64,000 nucleotides of DNA from Mycobacteroides chelonae (lineage in GTDB: Bacteria > Actinomycetota > Actinomycetes > Mycobacteriales > Mycobacteriaceae): contig JACHLF010000001.1 in the NCBI GenBank assembly GCA_014204435.1, positions 512,791 through 576,790 on the forward strand, in the 5' to 3' direction. Shown here piece by piece: positions 63,577 to 64,000 of this stretch (within the stretch, counting starts at the first letter, position 1; every line of letters begins with the position of its first letter). The translations under genes were made by a program, and so were the position numbers. The notes below the pieces were generated by a model, which saw only the letters and a list, made by a program, of their open reading frames with translations, was not told the origin of the DNA and did not search any database.

Positions 63577-64000
63577 ATGCCGCGTTCTCTTCGTAGTCTA
63601 GGTATTGATGTTGTCCTCACAGCTCTGCTGCCTGTTGCGGTAGTGGCTTCGGTCGGTTTGGCGAGTGTTGATAGCTCCGTTGCCAGAGAGTCCGCCCGTA
63701 GATCGTCAATTATGTTAGTAGACAGTACATCTGATTCATCTGAAGCTGGCGGGAAGTCGGGGCCTTCTGAGGCGAAGTCCGGAACTGAGTCCAAGTCCGA
63801 GGTGAAGTCCAAGACTGAGTCCAAGTCCGAGGTGAAGTCCAAGACTGAGGCGAAGTCTGGCACGGAGGCCAAGTCTGAGGCGAAGTCTGGCACGGAGGCC
63901 AAGTCTGAGGCGAAGTCTGGCACGGAGGCCAAGTCTGAGGCGAAGTCTGGCACGGAGGCCAAGTCTGAGGCGAAGTCTGGCACGGAGGCCAAGACTGAGG
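63577..64000 (+). CDS. Putative exported protein with Lys/Glu/Ser/Thr decapeptide repeats, 5' part
   Basis: An open frame from the ATG at 63577, with Shine-Dalgarno-like AAAAGGA (63560-63566) ten bases upstream, runs to the window edge without a stop (141 codons seen). It starts MPRSLRSLG, then a hydrophobic segment (VVLTALLPVAVVASVGLA) typical of a signal peptide or anchor, then about 35 Ser-rich residues (SARRSSIMLVDSTSDSSEA). From about residue 70 it is a charged repeat of ten residues: TESKSEVKSK twice, then TEAKSGTEAK and SEAKSGTEAK repeated. Codons such as TTA, TCT and AGT are commoner than in neighbouring genes, suggesting transfer. No family recognised; a wall- or surface-associated extended spacer is plausible. 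Confidence 0.65.
   Translation, partial: MPRSLRSLGIDVVLTALLPVAVVASVGLASVDSSVARESARRSSIMLVDSTSDSSEAGGKSGPSEAKSGTESKSEVKSKTESKSEVKSKTEAKSGTEAKSEAKSGTEAKSEAKSGTEAKSEAKSGTEAKSEAKSGTEAKTE
63784..64000 (+). repeat. 30-bp in-frame tandem repeat array
   Basis: Thirty-base units run from 63784 to the edge, at least seven. Two ACTGAG-type units start at 63784 and 63814; a junction unit is at 63844; then near-identical units start at 63874, 63904, 63934 and 63964. Each encodes ten residues, so copy-number changes keep the frame. The array continues outside the window. Confidence 0.9.

Noticed and set aside
63504..63992. Minus-strand frame with a VPDFASDLAS-type repeat
   Set aside because: It is the antisense reading of the 30-bp repeats. 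The plus-strand frame has a Shine-Dalgarno, a signal-like N-terminus and better coding character.
63784..64000. Possible CRISPR array from 30-bp repeats
   Set aside because: Units are contiguous without spacers and encode a continuous peptide repeat.

Overview
The window is high-GC actinobacterial DNA and reads as a mycobacterial chromosome. Gene content and order follow the Mycobacterium tuberculosis stretch Rv3370c (dnaE2) to Rv3290c (lat), in inverted orientation, with several substitutions. A Sap/GAP-like membrane protein beside a glycopeptidolipid-type glycosyltransferase, a mycobacterial SAM-IV riboswitch ahead of metY-metX, and a monomeric isocitrate dehydrogenase beside metYX suggest a rapidly growing mycobacterium, plausibly the Mycobacteroides abscessus/chelonae group. 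That assignment is inference from content, not from a search.

Layout. 1-4400: 3' end of the mutagenic polymerase dnaE2, trmL, a tautomerase, an AraC regulator, a VOC protein and the gyrase-protecting pentapeptide protein mfpA without its usual GTPase cluster. 4420-11860: an FHA-ABC transporter (Rv1747 type), an Old Yellow Enzyme/nitroreductase divergent pair, folD with a small membrane protein, a lipoprotein and a methyltransferase. 11883-17092: metY-metX under a SAM-IV riboswitch, with divergent icd2. 17185-24870: hydrolase, xthA, trpS, a YihY protein, a D,D-carboxypeptidase, an SMP-30 protein, a broken ECF41 sigma factor (sigJ type) and its still promoter-bearing carboxymuconolactone-decarboxylase partner. 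24978-31467: succinate dehydrogenase sdhCDAB and the nucleoside salvage operon cdd-deoA-add.

31496-38418 is the most divergent part of the conserved stretch. It holds an acidic Rv3311-like protein, two tandem PAS-like paralogs, an FkbM methyltransferase, and a compact four-gene cassette: EspC-like protein, NlpC/P60 hydrolase, and two small YbaB/EspL-like proteins. The cassette looks like a type VII secretion substrate and peptidoglycan hydrolase module. 38699-50051: upp, pmmB, punA, the amiB1-amiA1 peptidases, an Rv3304-like protein, lpdA, glpD2, a pseudouridine synthase, a PPOX protein with a frameshifted tail and a VOC protein. 50074-60264: lhr, a TetR regulator, and a lysine-degradation cluster (hglS-pcd divergent from lrpA-lat).

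60314-64000 is accessory. It contains the Sap-like/glycosyltransferase pair, a decayed IS481-family transposase, and the start of a signal-bearing protein with a Lys/Glu/Ser/Thr 10-residue repeat (30-bp DNA period) that runs off the window. Many genes carry a TANNNT -10 element six to eight bases before the start codon, so leaderless transcription appears common and helps fix several starts.
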